Shown here in pieces: positions 13,301 to 27,500 of a DNA stretch of 64,000 nt. The position numbers and the translations under genes are program-made. Origin of the DNA: Callaeas wilsoni (taxonomy: Eukaryota; Chordata; Aves; Passeriformes; Callaeidae); the NCBI GenBank assembly GCA_013398955.1, contig VWPU01004452.1, positions 293,713 through 357,712 of the forward strand, read 5' to 3'. The notes below the pieces were generated by a model. The model saw only the letters and a list, made by a program, of their open reading frames with translations, had not been told where the DNA came from and did not search any database. How positions within the stretch are numbered: the stretch's first letter is position 1; each line of letters starts with the position of its first letter.

Positions 13301-15117
13301 CAAAAAAAACCCCAAATCCTGTACTTCTTACAAAGACATGGGAAGTTCATTTTTAAGAAAAGAGCAAGTAGCCATCTTTAATGCATTTGTTTTAACTGAT
13401 ACTTTAGAACAGCTCTGTGCAACTCATTTTACTCAGGAAAAAAAAGCTAGCTGTATGAAAACAGCAGCTAGTCAGTTCAAATCATTAAGCAGGATGTTTT
13501 TGCTATCTACCATTCACATCAATTTTCCTTTTGCACAATGATTCATATCACTTACAGATTCCACTTCAGAAAATCAGGAACACCACCATTTCACTTCTCT
13601 CCTCTCAAAATGAAAACTGTCACGATTCTATTTTTTGCCAATACAGACGATATACCAGTGAAAGGAATGACTAACCTTAAATCTGCATTAATTGATGGCT
13701 ACTCCTTTAACAAGAACCAATTAAAGCTACTGCACAGGAATAAATATTTTCATTAACGTTTCTTGTATTAGAGCATTAGTTACATGATTCAACTGTACTA
13801 CTTGTATAGCGTATGCTATTGCCAGGCAGGTTTCTCCTGGCGGTCTTTTTTGCTTTATCCAGTGAAACTGTGCCATATGTCTTGCCATTTTAACTGCAAT
13901 GAAGTCTCTGAAGTACTTAGAATTAGTATTTTCTTTTAGGGTCACCTTAAAACTTTTCACTTCCCTTTAATAAAAGTAAGGGAATTGTGACAAAGTGTGA
14001 GGAAACTGATAAAAAAATAATTCATGCTTTTTCTTCCTTTCAAGGAAAAATCCACATACTCTGAACATCCACCACTAGATGTACAAATACATATTCTGGT
14101 GAATAAATAATTAAAGCATCCAACTTCGTATTAACTGCTCTTAGCCACTTACCTCTGGCTAAATAACCTAGAAAATGGAGTATCTGAATTTTGTATTTGA
14201 AGCACTTCAGTAAGCTGTTTGCTGCACCTCTGATGACAGAGTTTGAATGGACATCAGAAGTTTTTCAGTCTTGCACTGAATGCACTGGGCTGTCTATGCT
14301 CAGGAAATTTAATTTATCTGCAGACAACTTACTGGTAGAAATCTGCAGCAGCCAAGTGCCTCAAATAGCAACTACTCTCAGCTGTCAATTAAAACTTGTT
14401 CTCTCTAAAGTCTGAGATCCATGACTTCAGGATTCCCCAAACCCAGCACTAGGTTGCTAGGATGCTACATAAGGAGGGAGGTATGAATGCTCTGGGATAT
14501 GAAGCATAATGCAGAAATGTGAGCACTACTGGAGAACCAACCCAGGAAGTGCTCCTGGAGCCATGTGCAAAGCAGATACTGTCTGGTTTGTTCCCTGCTG
14601 TATCAATCCTACAGCAGGCTCATACGACTGGGCTGACCGAGACAACAGCAGCCTGGAAAATCCACCTAAACCATCGCCATGGACCTACCTTCTTCAATCC
14701 CACTGCCATGAAAAACCTTGCAGAAAACCCCATGTTCACCCCAACTGCTAGAGATTAAACATACTCTGTGACTTGAGCTTAAAAGCTAGTCTAAATAATT
14801 ACTTGACAGAGATCCTTTAATATGCAAAAGAAGTAACTAAAGCCAAGAATCCTCCTTCATAGCTCCCAGCCCCATAAACACACCTAGTGGAAGCTGCAGT
14901 TTGTACTCCCATCAGTCATTCTGTTCCAAGCTGCAGCTCTCAAATTGCACCCACGAACAAACCCTACTACTTCACAAATGAACAGATTCAAGCATCAGGT
15001 GGTGCTGAAAACTTGTCAAACAGGGTCTGTCGTATTTCCTGTGACTAAATACACTGTCACAGATTTTATGGTGACCCTAAAGATAGGGATGTTTCTTTAG
15101 TAATGAAGAAACAACCC
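10336..15117. other. Non-coding interval downstream of DNAJC15
   Basis: About 4.8 kb of AT-rich sequence between a CR1 copy and the DNAJC15 3' end. No coding exon or named repeat is supported. Confidence 0.55.
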
Positions 15118-15141
15118 TATATTAAACCCTGTTTTTAAATT

Positions 15142-15147
15142 TTTATT
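15142..15147 (-). terminator. DNAJC15: Candidate DNAJC15 poly(A) signal AATAAA
   Basis: Canonical hexamer on the minus strand 375 bp after the stop codon, with U/GU-rich sequence following. It is the first canonical AATAAA seen after the stop on this strand; use is inferred. Confidence 0.5.
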
Positions 15148-15271
15148 TTAAAAGATCCAAAATTTAACAAAAGAAACAAACAAATACTTCTTAAAAAAAA
15201 CAGTTAAGAGAACTTTTTCAAAGCGTGTAAGGGATCATAATTCAGTAAAAATACACTAAAATTGAGACAGA

Positions 15272-15345
15272 GTCACAGAACACTTCAAGCTAGAAGGAAT
15301 CCATAAGGATCAAGTCCAAGTCCCTGCTCCTTGCAGGGGCATAAC
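15272..15345 (-). mobile_element. Short CR1-like remnant
   Basis: GTCACAGAACACTTCAAGCT and CCAAGTCCCTGCTCCTTGCA resemble the CR1 3' end in reverse. Only about 70 bp, in the DNAJC15 3' UTR region. Confidence 0.5.
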
Positions 15346-15521
15346 TGTACGTAACTTTACATAACTGTAAAAGATTTCAGTTTGCTTTTAAATAATCTTA
15401 ATACTTTAATTATGTCAATAAATATGAACAATTAATGTTTAGAAATTGTGCAGAGCAAGCAGACATGAAAACTATTGCACAGTGTATCTACTGAATCTCC
15501 TATGACCCAAGGCTCCAAGTT

Positions 15522-15592
15522 TCAGTTTTTGGCACTGGATTCCAACAAGTCTTTTGCTTCATTTATTTTTGTTGCTAAGTAAGGTGATCCAC
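15522..15592 (-). CDS. DNAJC15: DNAJC15 coding exon 6 with stop codon
   Basis: 71 nt of coding sequence after acceptor CTTTTCAG. It completes Gly126 and encodes [20 protein letters not shown] plus KN, then TGA at 15524-15522. INEAKDLLE is the last J-domain helix. The length and ending agree with the human protein. Confidence 0.95.
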
Positions 15593-18500
15593 CTGAAAAG
15601 AGAAAGGGGAAACGAATACTATTTACATATTTACACACTAATATTAAGTACCAAACTACCTCACTTGCAGCACCTCTTTATTACTCACTTTTATTAGCTC
15701 TTTCCTACACAGATCATTTTGATACAAATGACATTGATAAGAAGTAAACTAACTGATAAGGAAACATGAGAAACGTAATCAAAACTGAAATCATTGTAGA
15801 ATAACGCGGAACAATTTGTCTCAGCGAGAAGACCGAAATCTGAAATCACTTCACATCCTGTGATTTATATCTGCAGTGGGATGCTACTGCAAATGTATGC
15901 AATATCAGCTGTCCTGAACATTCACTCAAACCTAACAGCTATTACTTCCACTCGTCCCAAAAACTGAGAGGTAAATTATAATATAATTTTGACAAAGAAT
16001 TATTATGCAAGCATCTCGTGTGTGAGATGCCCAGGATTACCAGCCAGAAACCATCACATTAAAGCTATTTAAACATGGTACGCCTTCTAACTTCTAGTGC
16101 TGAACACTGTCATTGCTCTACGCTCCATCTAACAATCTGATTACAGTTCAACAGTCTTTTTGTGTTTGGGTTTTTTTCACTCTCCCCTTGAGTGCCAACC
16201 ATCTGCCCACAGTCACCAAAAACAACACTGCAAGGTCTCCATCAGTAACTTACCACTTACAATAATACACCTACATTTTTATGTGAAAAATGTCATTCCA
16301 GCAGTACTGTGCACTGCACAGCCTTTTCCAAGGCATTTGTTCAACCGTACTTTTTTCATTCACCATTTCATTCATTCCATTAATCAGAAAAGACAATAAT
16401 AGAAGAAACATGCAGAGCTAATTGTAGACATATACAAATAAAAACAAAAAGGTGAGGCTTGCTTAAAGTCTTCTTTAGGACATTGCTGCAGGAATCCAAG
16501 TCAGGATAAAGTCATTTCATGGTGCAGTAAAACAATCGGGAAAAAAAATTAAGTTCTTTTCTATGGTTTGGTCTTGTTTGAGTCTTGTAGCTCTAACAGA
16601 TAAGCCACATAGGAGGAAAGTGAGGCAAGGCAAGAGATGCATAATGAATTGGCTATTGAAAAAAAGAATTTATTTTTTTCTTTTTTTAAACCAAGTAGCT
16701 TTGTAGCAAGGAACAGGATTACTACATTGACTATTGCTTCTTTCAGAGAGTAGATAAGAGGATCAAACAAATAGTAAAGACTAAAACCTGCAATAAACAA
16801 TGTATTCCAAGTAATTTTTAAATGTGCATTGATTTTCTACATGTTTAGAATACAGGATCTTAAAGTAAATTCAAATCTGTTGGAAGTGTTTTCATTACAT
16901 TTACATCCTTAAGTGCCATATTAATTTTGTAGCCCTCCAATGAGAGGAAACTCAATCTCATGATTGCTTAAGTGTTTGTTTACAATTAAAGCAAGTCCAA
17001 AAGGCTTCTCTCTTCCTTTTTTTCTATGAGGAAATGTTCTTTCATAAAACGGTAACTGATAAATTCACATACAATGTATCAATATAAAAACACTTTAAAA
17101 CTGAACTGCAAAGGTTAATAAGCAACCATTTCAGCAGTACTCTCTGAGGATGTTATTATGCAGATTTCTATATATTTCTTATTTATTTCTAATAATTCTT
17201 TCTCCAACAGTTTGGATCTCAGAACATATGTAACTTAAAATCTGTAATTACTGCCCTTTCTTCTATCAACTCTAGGTGGTAAAATATTATTTTAAAATTA
17301 CATTATACCACTGAATATTATTTTTAAATGAACATCTGTGCTACCCACAGCCAGAAGTGATCTATACACAAGCAAACAAGCCTCTCTGTGATGCCACATG
17401 TTCAAGATCACTCCAGGCCCTCACTCTGCAGCTCAAGATATTACCCAAGTTTTTTTTCTACAGCCATGCCAGAAGAGCTCCAGGGGCATCGAGAGGCACA
17501 AATCCCTTCAACTGGTGCTCCCACTGAGAAAATGCTCCGTGTCTCACTATCACGCAGGAGGGCTCACTACATCCATCCAAACCTACGCTGTGCCCCGCTG
17601 CAGGAGCATTAAAACTCTAAGAGTGCGGCATTAAAATCTTTGTTAGGGTCGTTAGGATCTTCCTAACAAGAACCACCTCTTCAGAGCTACTCAATATCCA
17701 CATGGAGATTCACAGTTCTCTCTGGCTCATGTGTCCACATACAGCTACAACAAACTTAGAAGTTCATTATTAAAAAAATCTTGACCTAATAGGGACTCTG
17801 GTGGTTAAGAGACTTTTGATCACTATAATATATTAGAAAGGAAGAAGAGAATTTCTTTTCTAGGTCTGTGCAGCTTATACATTACAAAAACAGTAAAAAA
17901 TGAAAGTTTGAAATCAAACAAGCAGGACAACTTTAAAACTAAACTGAGAGGTGAAGGGAGAAAAGCATCAACTAAACACTTTCCAGGGCCAGTGGTCACA
18001 CTTACTTTTTCATTTTCTTAAAATGGGGTGCTGGTAGGGAGCTGTAATTCTGTCAAAAAGATATAAAAACCCTCTGATTTCCCCTTTTGACTTCTGAAAT
18101 ACAGTGCAACTCTTCACCATCTGTTATTTTAAAGTAGAAACAGCAATGAACATATGGGCTTTCTTTCTCAAGCAGCTGTAGTGTAGTTAAAGTTATAATA
18201 ATAGCCTTTCTCTAAGATAAATTTACATTAAAAACCCGGCCAGTAAAGCAACAGTGCCCAGCTTTACATTCTTTCCAAGTGAATTCCATAAAGTCTGAAA
18301 TTCATCAATGATGTACTTAGTAACTGCAAAACATTTCCCCACAGAAAATTACTTTCATGCATGCAACTGGTCCACCACAGTTCAAAACAGGAATTTTAGT
18401 TTGACGTAAAATTTTTATAGCTTATTTTTCCTTATTTTTTAAGAAGTTTTTGTGAAGTGTGGAAAACCAGTCCCTGAGCTCATAGTTTTAACTGAAGCAG

Positions 18501-21500
18501 TGCAAGTACAGACAACAACTTTAAAGAAAAATGAGTAAAACTGGTTCACAAAGCTCAGTTTATCTGAGAGAAGACACACAGAAGCTCGAGTCAATAAACA
18601 ACAAACGTTTGCACTTGATGTGGTTATTTACACAGTCAGAAAACTTAAAGAATTTCATTTAAGCCTTTTCCTTCCCAGACCTAGTTAAGAAAAGTAATAA
18701 TTATTTACCTTTATCAGGATGATTCAAAATCATTATTTTCCTATGCGCTGTTCTGATTTTGTCCTTGCCAGCAGATGGACTGCAAAAACAAATTGAAGTG
18801 CTTACAAGAAATGCCAGAGCACTCAGGCTAAAAATTAACAGTTTATACTGGCTTCAAAAATAATTAAAACTTGAGATTTTCACCATCTTGTGGACAAAAC
18901 ATAAAACTGCATCTCTGAGGAAGCAACAACAACAAAGGCATGTAAGATGCAGAGAACGACATTTTTTAAAAGGCTATGTATTTCACCCATACAAATATCT
19001 TTCAAGTTTTTGTAAAATGCAATACATCCCCTCATTTAAAATAAAAAATTTGAGGGGGAAAAAAAATAGGATAGCCCAAGCAGTTCTAGGGTACCTCTGG
19101 TTGGTTATTTTAGCATTAAATGCAGAAAACGCAATTTTTTCTCAAAGAAAATAAATATTTTTATGACTAGTGACAAAACAACAAATATTTAATATTATCA
19201 CATTTTGTTCTACTGTAAATATTTTTATAGCAGCTATAAATATTTCTTCTTTCTGCTGGGGCCTTAAAAAACCCCTGTGTTATTTTTGCAAAGTTGTTCA
19301 ATGTGTTACATTCAGGGACATGCTGATTTACAGGTGCTACCTACATAATGTTGTTTACTTCAATGACATACATAAAATATGTATCTGGCCTAAATTAAAT
19401 ACAAAATATGTACCTTACCAGACAAATAACCACTTATTGATGCAGAATGGCAACACAGTAGGGCTCTTGTATGCAAAAGGACAGTTTGAACGGTTCAATT
19501 TTTTATAATTTGTTAGTATGCAGAAATGAATCAGTGTTTTCCACTTCAGGTGACTTCTTAATCAGTGATGATTCAATTAATTAATCTTTCTGTAGATACA
19601 GTTTGAATGCAAGGTATCAGCCCAACTAAATTCCCGAGGTAAACAACCTCTCTAATTATTATTCTGTCACAGTGAAATTAGGGTATGTTGCAAAAATAGT
19701 TCACAGAACGGCATAAGAAAAGAATACTTCTATTGAACAGAAAGTAACCTAGAAAGTAAGAATCAAACAGAGGGTGAAAGGTCTTGGATTATGTAAATAC
19801 AAAACCAAAATGATTTATCACACAACTATAAATAACTATAATCTATATTTTGATTTGTAAAGCTGTTTTTCATACTAAAAAGGAAAGCTGCTATACCACA
19901 TTTAGAACCTCAGACGGCCAAAGCATAACTGGGGAAAAGTGGCAATTGCATATTACAGAAGATCATGCAGGTCTGCTCAAAGAAGCAACTGTGGAAACAG
20001 GTGTTTACTCCAAATTTGCTTACTTTATGAGATATTGCGTATCCCACAATGAGCTCTAAAGATTCTTAATCACTAGGAAACAAATATATAATGTCAAAAT
20101 CACATTTCCTCGATTCGCAATCTGAGTCACACCAACGTCACGCTGCCTTCTAACACCAGCAACTGGCCAAGAAGTCTATCACTGTGGTGGGAAGAGCTGA
20201 TACGCTGGAGGGCAGGGCTGACATTCAGAGGCACCTCGAGAGGCTGCAGGAACAGGGTGACAGAAACCCTTCACAAAATTCCACAAGGACAGGTGCAGAG
20301 CCCGGTACTTGGGACAAAGTCTCCCTTGCAATGCTAGAGGGTGGGAAATGCCTGGCTGGGGAGTGGCTCTGCTGAAAAGGAGCCAGGGCACAGCAAGAAC
20401 AATTCTCCACTGCAGTATGTTACTATGCCTTCAATCCAAACAAAAGTCACATGTTTTATGAGCATTTTATTGTTTGCTTTTTAGTTTAAGCAGAATATTA
20501 CAATAATTTATAAGCCATTAGAAGTCTTCTACAAAAAAAGTTTTGGCAAGAGTATTCCACATTCTTGCAACACGCATCTGCTTCATTCAATACTTGCTAA
20601 AGTAAAAACATATTGATGCAACACACCTACCTTACACCTAAAATAAGACTTGCTTCTCGCCTACTCATTTTCTGTTCAAATCCTCCTTTATAGTATGATG
20701 AAAGACTCTAAAAAGAAAGGGGAAAAAAAGCAGTAATTAGTTCATGAACAAGGTGTCAGGAACTAAACTCTATTTATATGACCTCATTCAGAGCATTACA
20801 TTCATCTATAATTTATTTCAAAGGCATGGAATGACGGCAAACCAGATAATATGAAAGGAGTTCTCCTGAGTGATAACACATACAAAAAACAACTTAAAAA
20901 CGCAGATAGTTATTTTCACAATCTTCTACTGTTAATAAGAGATATTAATAGCTACAACCATTAAAATCCTGCCTCCACGCAAAAAAGTCCAGAATCAAAG
21001 TACATACTAGCATAGGGTGGTACAGTGCATGTGTTGGGGAGGGCATGGGAGGGAAAGCAGGATAATTGTTGAGAACAGCACTGGTACCATCACAATGGAA
21101 AATGTCAAAAGTGACAATACTTTGGCATCCACAGATGTTATTGACAATCACTCCAGATATTTCTACAAAGAAAGAAGGTAAAAAACCCCAACAGAGATAA
21201 GAACAGTTTTCCATGTGAAGGAATGTTACTTCAAAAAACTGTATCATGAGTTGTCTGAAGGAGATCTGAAAATAAACAAAAAGAAACAAGAAAAGAAAAG
21301 AAGGCTTAGCATAAAGCCACAACCTCTATTTCAGGAAATCACTGAGCTGGAGAACACTGGAAAATAGCAAAGAATATGGGGAAAGTCTAAGCCTTTACAT
21401 CCTTCCTTCAAAACCAAGACTGACAACTATTAGATATAGGATCTGGGTTTAATTATTTTTAAACTACTGTCATGTGAAACTTTATCCATTGTTTTAATAA

Positions 21501-24500
21501 AGGAAGAAAAAACAGTGGGAAAAGAACATTAAAAAGGAGATGGAGATGAGAGTAAACCATTACATCAATTAATTGTCATAGAGAATGGACTAAAAGTGCA
21601 TTTGACAACAATAAATCTATTTTAAATTATGAAAAAAAACCCTACAGAACCACCACTGATGGTTAGTAGTGATCGCAATGTGAATGTTTCTGCAAGTCCC
21701 AGAGGCAGCAGATGTAGCTCCAAGCCTTGGGGAACTGGCACACAGAAATCACTCAAAAAGACTGAAGTTTTTCCTCAATGCAAAACCTATCAACTGGGGG
21801 AAAATAAGCTTCTTTTGTTGCTATCAAAGGGAAGTCTGGCCCAAGAGCTGAGACTGTTTTTAAGTATTCCCTTTACCCTCAAGTAAAATGTGCCTGGCCC
21901 TTAATAAAACACTCTTCTCACTAAATATAGCCATTCATATTCAGTGAGAATTTTGCCTTATGTCTACACAAACTGTCTTACATAATTTCAAAACTATTGT
22001 AGCATTTAAAAGGCTCTGTCTATGATATCTAAGCAAAGCCTTTACCTAAGCTTAGGAGATATTCACCCAAAAGCATGGTTCAGAAATACTTCACCTATTG
22101 CTACCATAAAGTCACACACAACCACAGAAGAGTATTTTTTAGTGTGCTGTTATGATCCAAGACTAATTTTGTCTTCCTTCTTCCCACCCCAAACCACGAA
22201 TGAAGTAACCACTACTGTAACACTACAGGTATCAAAGCTGAAGGAACTGTGGACGTGCCATGCCTACAACAAGAATCCGTGGAGGAGCCACTTCTGTAAC
22301 TACAGGGTAACACAAACCAGGTCTGTAATCGTGCACATGGACATGACGGGTTACAGTGTGCAACAGCAAGGCAACGCACAGCACTTCTCCGGTTCTCCAG
22401 AGGGAAATGATGTCAATAACTTAATGGTCAACAGGTTCTTCAACTCCCCTGAAGAGCAGAACTGCACAGGAATTTGCAACAATGCCCAACAACTACGACA
22501 AGCAAAAGAGAAAAGCAAACTTTAATGTTCTCTGAAACGTTTTCCAGAAACATTTGCTCCCAAAGCAGTCTAGGTGCAGATGGTTTCCTGAATTCTTCTC
22601 TGCCCTTCAACTCCGACATACAACTCTAACGCAGAACACTAGTTTGCTATTCATGTAGAGAAGAGCAACACTCAAATTTTCTTTAACACAGCTTGTCTCT
22701 GTTCTTCGTAGATTTCATCTACAATACTATTTAAAATGAGAGACTAGGGAGGGATGGCTTTAGGCTTACATTCAGAAATATTTTTTCATGTTTTTAAAGT
22801 CTACTTCCGTGACACTGTTCTAACCTTAGGAAGCCTCGGTTCACCTCCAAGGAAAATGAAAAAAGAAATTCTGTTGCCTGTGTCCTTTCATACATAAACA
22901 AAAACAGTTTGTTGAATTGGTCTTCAAGAAAAAAATATTTTCTTCTCATAAGTGAAGGATATAGCAACAATAATCAGTTCTTAAATTAAGATCTCCATCC
23001 TAAGCAGAATTTAAAGTAAAAGGAAATTACACATAAAAGCCTTTTTTTCCTGTTGGCTAGAAAAAAGAGGAAGAAACACTGAGACTTCATTTTAGGGAAC
23101 ACTCTGGCAAATTTCTAGTTCCCTAATGAAAGCACTTTTGCACGCTACTCAAACTAAGACATTTTTTTCCTAGTTGTAAATTCTAAGTAATAGCTGGAAA
23201 GATATTCTTCTGTTATGAGAACTCCTTGATGAGCAGGCAGTTCTAGACACTTGATTATTTATTAGCTCCAGCAATTGCAAAGAAAATTTTGTACTGGAAA
23301 AATCATTTAAATGAGCTCTTCATTTCTTTGTACTATTTGGGGGAAGGGGACGAGGTATCATTTAATTTACTTAATTTACTTGCACATTATTACTGTTTAG
23401 CAATTTATGTAAGTAAGTCCTCCTTTCTGAACAAATGCTATTAATAGGTTTGGGGCATACGGAGGGACAAAAAATGGCTGCACTTGCTTTGCAAACATCT
23501 ATTCAATCTTGCAAATTTTTGCAAAAGCAACCAGATAAGAAAATCCAATGCATAGGGACCATGATATCTTCAAGATACTTTTTCTTTCATAGCACAGGGA
23601 AAGCATAATCACTGTTTCCAGTTAAGAGACTGAAAACACCAAAACTGAGACCATACACTGCATTACATGGAGTAGTGAATTTTTCTGAAAACTCTGTATG
23701 TTACTGTTCCAGCACCAATACAGTCTTCCCCTGAAAAGGTGACAAACACTGGAGGAAAAAAAACCAAACACAAAACCCAAACTACAACCACAAACTATTT
23801 AGAAGCTGTGATATCATATAATGTACCATTTCGCAAATATCAACTTTAACTTCCTTAACTTTAGTAAGAAAAGAAACTTTAAAAAATGGACCACATTGTT
23901 CTCTGGAAACTTTATTTTCAGTTAAGGACAAGAGAGATAGTTGCTACCCTTACCTCTCAATTCAGAACCCTATGAGTCTGAGCAGAATCAGATCCAATAA
24001 GGGAAATACAGTGTGAAAGCCTAATGCTGTGCTACAGAAGACATCCTTTTCTTATGGAACACAGAATTTCATGATTGTGGGATCTGAGTATTTTGACAGT
24101 TTGTATGTCCTAGAACTGCTGTTTCTGTCTTCAGTATCTCCTATCTATCTTTCAACCCTCAATATCAGTGATTCCACAAAGAAAGGTAATGAATGCTACT
24201 GAAATACTTGCTTTTTTATTTCACACTTTAAGGAAATATTAATATTATAATTATTGGCATTAATTCTGAGGAAGAAAAGCCAAATGATTACTTAGAGCAC
24301 CTTCTACTGGCAACAGACCTTTCTCACTACACAAAGAAAATAGTGTCACTGGCATTTGTGACAACAGTGACAAAATTACACTCAAACTAAAAAAACATTT
24401 CTGTGAGAGCAAGCATTATGACTTGTTATAGAGTAGAAATGATAATGTTTCCTCTAGTGTCTTTCTCCACTGAAAGAAAGAGGGTAGAAAACTTCAAAAC

Positions 24501-27500
24501 TAAATTACAGCAGCACTTACAAATATATATTCTTAAATATGAAGTAACTGTCTTAAATGAGAGGTAAAAATTCAGAATAAAGCATAATACTTTTACTTGC
24601 CTCTACTTATAATTTTTGACTAAAAGATGAGTGCAGTTGTTGACCGTACACGTTACTTTTTTAGGTAAGTAAATAGGAAATGTAAAATACTCAAGATACA
24701 GCAAGCAGCGTTTGAAATGATCACTCCATAATTGCTCAACTTGACCTTTCCCAAATTATTTATTAGTGAGCAGGCAGAAAGAATAAATAGCGTCTGTATT
24801 ACCTTGTGTGATTGGGAGGGACCAACATCAACTGTGACTTCTACTGCAAACAGAGCAGGGGATGCATTGGAAATGCAGGAGGAAGAGTGGAGGCTTTCAG
24901 AGGGAGGCAGCTAGCTTTTAAACAGGCAGCTGTTCACAGACTCCCAAGAAAAAGGAGGTCATGAGGGACAAGGTTTGATTCTAGAAAGCTAGAATAAGCA
25001 CTGAAAATTATAGTGACCAAGTTAGATGCCTTCAAGCACGACAGAAACCCAGGAAAGTAACACTAAGCCCAGACATTAAAGGTCACAAGATGCATTTTCC
25101 AGTAAGTACAAGCAGAAGTACCTACTGCTTGATAACCTTTGTCAGTACAGTGTAAAGGGCAAGAAACTGCCAAGAAATGTGATGAAAGTGCTAATTCACA
25201 AATTATACTCAGCAGCTTCAAATTCCACAAAGTCACGTAAAACTACTAAAATAATCAGTTTGAAGAATAAGCACTTACACAGGACCTCTGCATTTAATCT
25301 TTTCTCGGTTGTTTCAAAGAAAATAATTCATTGTTAAGGGGAGAAGAAAAAAAATATTAAAAAATACAAACCAAGAAAGCAGTAGCTGTAGAGTAGTAAA
25401 AATCAAATAATCTTGGCTAAGAATTATACAAGGATCTTCAATTTGGACCATGGTCGTAGAAGAAAAATATTATCACTATTCTCACAAACATAAAGCTGAG
25501 AAATACACACAGTAAATGGCAAACAGGAAGAGAGTATTTACTGTCTCCAGCAGATCTCGTCTTACACTAAAAACTCCTATTTTCAAGTTCAGAAATAGAA
25601 TAGCAGAAGAGATACCCTACTGGAAATCAACACACAATTCTGGGCAGAAAGGCAGGATGTGAAGCCAGACAGAGGATACTGCTCCAGGGACTAGGAACAC
25701 TTAGAATGCAGAAGCTCCTGGTTTGCTCTTTATGGTTGTTCATGAATTCTGCAGGACTCAAAGTCACTGTGGCAAAAATGAGATAGGTCTGTAATGAGCT
25801 TGGCTCAGTCAGTATTGAGGGGTGCAGTTTCCTAGGAACAGACACCTCTCCGTGCAGTAGCATGTCATATTTCAATGTGTTAAGAAGAGTCACTGCCTGC
25901 TTTCTTATGTGAATGTATCTGAATTTAGATTCTCTAGCCTGTATCTACAAATGGATAGAAAAAGAATTGCTGGAGTAAAACTGCTAGGGAGGGAGGGAGG
26001 GAGGTTAAAGACTGAAGCACTCCATACTCTGAAGCCACATGTACTGCTATCTACACCTAGCAAGCCTGCAAGTCAGCCTGTATCTGTATCATGTGAAAGC
26101 AATTTAATTCACAGCACCCAAAGTCCGCTCTGTTGTTTTGGCAGGCAACATGGGAATCTCTCAATTTTTTTTTTTTTTTTAAAATAGGAAAGAAAAAAAT
26201 TGACATTGGTTTCAACAGCAATGCAGTAAGAGGGAAAGAGAGCAAAGAGAGTGATCAAAGAGCACCATTTCTGGCTGAAATACATGGCAATTAAAAACAA
26301 ATGTGGACTAGCCCCAAGAGGATAGCTGAATCTTCTCCTTCCCAGGAAGCTTGCCCTGATAAAGCTTGCACCTTTAGCACCTGAACACCAAGCAACAAGA
26401 TGGCAAATGAATTTGGACTGCAGTGCCTGTCTAGACAGGCTCTGTGCTGCAACTGGCCTTACATTAGTAGGTACAATGCTAATATCATGTTTTTACAAAA
26501 CCTACTTTTAGTATATTTTCCAGGAAATAATAATCTGCAACAACTACCCTGAACATGCTCACCCATCAGCATCAAGAAGGGAATAGCATTCTTTTGCTGT
26601 GGATAAGTACACAGACTACGATGAATTCTGCCACAAGCAGACATCTACCTCATTGGGAATTACTTCAGTCAAACAGGAATGGAACATACGTATTTATTAA
26701 CCAGAGGAAAACATAGCCACTGAAGCGGTAAGTAAATGCTCTCACATATTCCCTGCATATGCCCCTCTTACAACACTCTACTTCTTGATTTTTTACCTCA
26801 TTATTGCATTTTTTAACAAGTAGGGCAAAACCAAAGAACAAAAACCTGGTTAAAAGTTCAAATTAGCTGGGGAAGAAGAAAAAGACAACTCATCTGTTAA
26901 CCAGCACACAAGCTCTCCCATCTCCATGGCAACCCATCCTAGAAGTTCATCAATTTGTCTTCTTGATTTTTAACACTGGATCTAAAAGACTAAATTCTTT
27001 CAGCTGCTTGAAATGAAACTGCATGTCATCACTTTGCAATCTTTAGGAATTAGTGACTTTCTTACAGCACACTTGAACAATTTATCTTTACACTTACTAG
27101 TATAGGGTTCCAAAACAAGGAACATCAGCAGAAAAAACTTCAACTGTTTATCAAACTCATAAACATCTTTTGATATAGCTTCATCCACAGAGATTTAAAA
27201 TATAGCAGACAACATGCCAGAACTTACACAGTAGGGAGCAGCCCTACCCTGGGAAAAAATTATCTATGTGGCACTTAACTGTATTTAACATAAAACGTCT
27301 CCTTTTTGAATACTTGAAATATAATATCATAAATTTAGCATAAAGTAGTATCTAAACTTACGGAGGTTGAAACTCTCTTTGCTGCCTCTGTAATTGCCTG
27401 CTCCAATGGTTTCCAAAGGCGGAAAGCGTAACGACCTGAAAAAGATGGAGGTTAAATGAAATATTCACTAAAATGCAAAAAAACCACACAAACAAGCTCC

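Larger units (their letters stand above)
15118..15521 (-). other. DNAJC15: DNAJC15 3' UTR (probable extent)
   Basis: Follows the stop codon on the minus strand. The best poly(A) signal is a canonical AATAAA at 15147-15142, followed by a T/GT-rich stretch. A variant ATTAAA lies at 15410-15405. The exact cleavage site is inferred. A short CR1-like fragment (15272-15345) lies within this stretch. Confidence 0.55.
20708..27361 (-). other. DNAJC15: DNAJC15 intron 3
   Basis: 6.65 kb, the largest intron. It has a (GGGA)n patch at 25987-26004 and a T16 run at 26165-26180. A 167-codon open frame at 22022-22525 on the plus strand has no recognised homology and is within chance expectation. Confidence 0.85.

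Noticed and set aside
1..15000. ENOX1 exons expected by synteny
   Set aside because: I looked for coding exons on the plus strand and recognised none, so ENOX1 is not reported.
22022..22525. 167-codon open frame on the plus strand within DNAJC15 intron 3
   Set aside because: No recognised domain or homology and no splice context. A frame of this length is expected once or twice by chance in 64 kb read in six frames.
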